NCBI GenBank assembly: GCA_964476445.1
Contig: CAYZAK010000055.1
Location: 1 to 8,403, forward strand
Reading direction: 5' to 3'
DNA from: CAYZAK01 sp964476445
GTDB taxonomy: Bacteria > CG03 > SLGR01 > JAGXOG01
Length of the DNA stretch: 8,403 nt
Position numbers and translations under genes: made by a program. Under the pieces are notes generated by a model, which worked only from the letters and a program-made list of their open reading frames with translations, was not told the origin of the DNA and did no database searches. Shown in pieces: positions 7,883-8,403 of the stretch (positions are counted from its first letter, which is position 1; every line of letters begins with the position of its first letter).

Positions 7883-7887
7883 CTCCT
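7883..7887 (-). promoter_or_regulatory. displaced Shine-Dalgarno-like AGGAG upstream of the GT39 gene
   Basis: A clear AGGAG lies 25 bases before the GT39 ATG, about three times the usual spacing. An in-frame TAA directly upstream of the ATG rules out an earlier start in the same frame, and no ATG, GTG or TTG lies at normal distance after the AGGAG. It may be chance, or part of a leader whose folding matters. Confidence 0.25.
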
Positions 7888-7930
7888 ATAAAAATTTTAT
7901 CAGTTTTGAAATATCTATGATTACTTTTAA

Positions 7931-7957
7931 ATTTTAAATATAGACATTACAGTTCAA
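7931..7957 (-). promoter_or_regulatory. weak candidate promoter for the GT39 gene
   Basis: On the minus strand, TTGAAC (7957-7952) and TAAAAT (7936-7931, 5 of 6 to TATAAT) are separated by 15 bases, shorter than ideal. TTGTTG (7960-7955) at 18-base spacing is an alternative -35. The leader would be about 67 bases. The -35 lies in the left arm of the dyad at 7946-7973. The region is very AT-rich, so the match is weak. Confidence 0.3.
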
Positions 7958-7973
7958 CAATTTGACCTGTAAT
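7946..7973. promoter_or_regulatory. imperfect 12-bp inverted repeat, possible operator
   Basis: The left arm ATTACAGTTCAA (7946-7957) pairs with the right arm TTGACCTGTAAT (7962-7973) around a 4-base centre, with 11 of 12 positions matching (mismatch 7953/7966). It sits in the middle of the divergent spacer between the GT39 gene and the methyltransferase gene, and each arm covers a possible -35 facing its own gene. The low GC content and lack of a T-run argue against a terminator. It resembles the binding site of a dimeric repressor, but no regulator gene is visible here. Confidence 0.45.
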
Positions 7974-7990
7974 TTTCAATATGATACATT
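7962..7990 (+). promoter_or_regulatory. candidate extended -10 promoter for the methyltransferase
   Basis: TTGACC (7962-7967, 5 of 6 to TTGACA) is followed after 17 bases by TACATT (7985-7990, 4 of 6), preceded by TG plus one base, the extended -10 pattern. The predicted start near 7997 leaves only about 9 bases before the ATG at 8006. An alternative -10, CATAAT (7995-8000), would make the transcript leaderless. The -35 is embedded in the right arm of the dyad. Confidence 0.45.
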
Positions 7991-8005
7991 GTAGCATAAT
8001 TTCTT

Positions 8006-8403
8006 ATGTATAAAAATAACAAGAAAAAGAAAGCCTGGCATAAATACCTCCCTATAGGTAAAAGAAGATGGTATGCCTACTGGACCCAAATTAATTATGT
8101 TAATAAAATAAAACCTAACAAAATATTAGAAATCGGTCCCGGTCGCGGGGTAGTAACGGATTATCTAAAAAAAGCTAATATAACTATTACAACTTGTGAT
8201 CCGGATCCAGAAGTAAACGCTGATATAAATTATGATTTCAAAAAAATTAAAGATAAAAATATCGTAGACCTAGTAATTTGTTGCGAAGTACTTGAGCACA
8301 TGCCCTTTAAGGAATTCTCTGCTAACTTAAATAAGTTGCACTCTTTAACTTCTAAATATCTACTACTTTCTCTACCTCAAAAATATTTTTTACTTGCATT
8401 TAA
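8006..8403 (+). CDS. class I SAM-dependent methyltransferase (3' end outside window)
   Basis: The N-terminal 132 residues of a Rossmann-fold methyltransferase; the frame is open to the window's end. After a basic N-terminus (K6-K9) and an aromatic stretch (WHKYLPIGKRRWYAYW, 11-26) comes motif I, ILEIGPGRG (40-48), which binds SAM. Motif II follows with the acidic D65 in CDPDPE (64-69), then VDLVICCEVLEHM (87-99), typical of Methyltransf_11/25-like enzymes, and a strand LLLSLP near the edge. The substrate is unknown; in glycan loci such enzymes often methylate sugars, which is inference here. The ATG is the first possible start because an in-frame TAA lies at 7997-7999, and no Shine-Dalgarno precedes it. 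GC is about 31% by hand count over 8041-8400, with A- and T-ending codons, clearly lower than metK, suggesting separate acquisition. Confidence 0.9.
   Translation, partial: MYKNNKKKKAWHKYLPIGKRRWYAYWTQINYVNKIKPNKILEIGPGRGVVTDYLKKANITITTCDPDPEVNADINYDFKKIKDKNIVDLVICCEVLEHMPFKEFSANLNKLHSLTSKYLLLSLPQKYFLLAF

Noticed and set aside
7925..7938. Tandem TTTTAAA repeat
   Set aside because: Two copies of a 7-base AT word in an AT-rich spacer are expected by chance; no longer array follows.
7946..7976. The divergent dyad as a rho-independent terminator
   Set aside because: The stem is AT-rich, only a short TTTT follows, and it lies upstream of both genes, not after either.
1..8403. CRISPR array, insertion sequence, tRNA or phage element
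   Set aside because: No regularly spaced repeats, transposase or integrase reading frames, or tRNA-like cloverleaf sequences were seen on either strand.

Overview
The window is a compact bacterial cell-surface glycan locus. Seven genes run head-to-tail on the minus strand and a partial gene diverges from them at the right edge. In transcription order (right to left): a multi-pass GT39/PMT-like glycosyltransferase (7857-6508), a GT4 glycosyltransferase (6455-5364), a soluble GT2 enzyme resembling polyprenyl-/dolichyl-phosphate sugar synthases (5367-4690), a WbaP/WcaJ-like polyprenyl-phosphate sugar-1-phosphate transferase (4634-3264), a GalE-like NAD-dependent epimerase (3264-2347), a phosphogluco/phosphomannomutase (2343-946) and metK, S-adenosylmethionine synthetase (949 to beyond the left edge). 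On the plus strand from 8006 a class I SAM-dependent methyltransferase begins and runs off the right edge.

Four junctions are very tight (4-base ATGA overlaps at GT4/GT2 and mutase/metK, a 1-base TAATG overlap at transferase/epimerase, a 3-base gap at epimerase/mutase). This points to operon transcription and translational coupling. The two larger gaps (52 and 55 bases) separate GT39 from GT4 and GT2 from the sugar transferase; the second holds a good promoter candidate. The 148-base divergent spacer (7858-8005) holds an imperfect 12-bp dyad that overlaps possible -35 elements facing both ways.

A working model from family knowledge: the mutase interconverts hexose phosphates for nucleotide-sugar synthesis; the epimerase makes a C4-epimer of a UDP-sugar; the membrane transferase loads the first sugar-phosphate on undecaprenyl phosphate; GT4 extends the chain on the cytoplasmic side; GT2 could charge a polyprenyl phosphate with a single sugar for GT39 to use on the outer face. 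The methyltransferase may decorate the glycan, and metK supplies SAM. No flippase (Wzx), polymerase (Wzy) or ABC exporter is seen, so the locus extends beyond the window or relies on genes elsewhere.

The organism is a bacterium, probably with undecaprenyl-linked surface polysaccharide. I cannot place it firmly. The overall style of the proteins recalls uncultured lineages such as Omnitrophota or Elusimicrobiota, but this is a weak impression. GC falls towards the right: hand counts give 175/360 (49%) for 481-840 inside metK and 112/360 (31%) for 8041-8400 inside the methyltransferase, which suggests the right end is accessory or acquired DNA. I see no RNA genes, CRISPR arrays, insertion sequences or convincing terminators. 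No clearly new system is evident; the most unusual items are the divergent operator-like dyad, metK closing a glycan operon, a roughly 15-residue MetK insertion, and the GT2+GT39 pairing.
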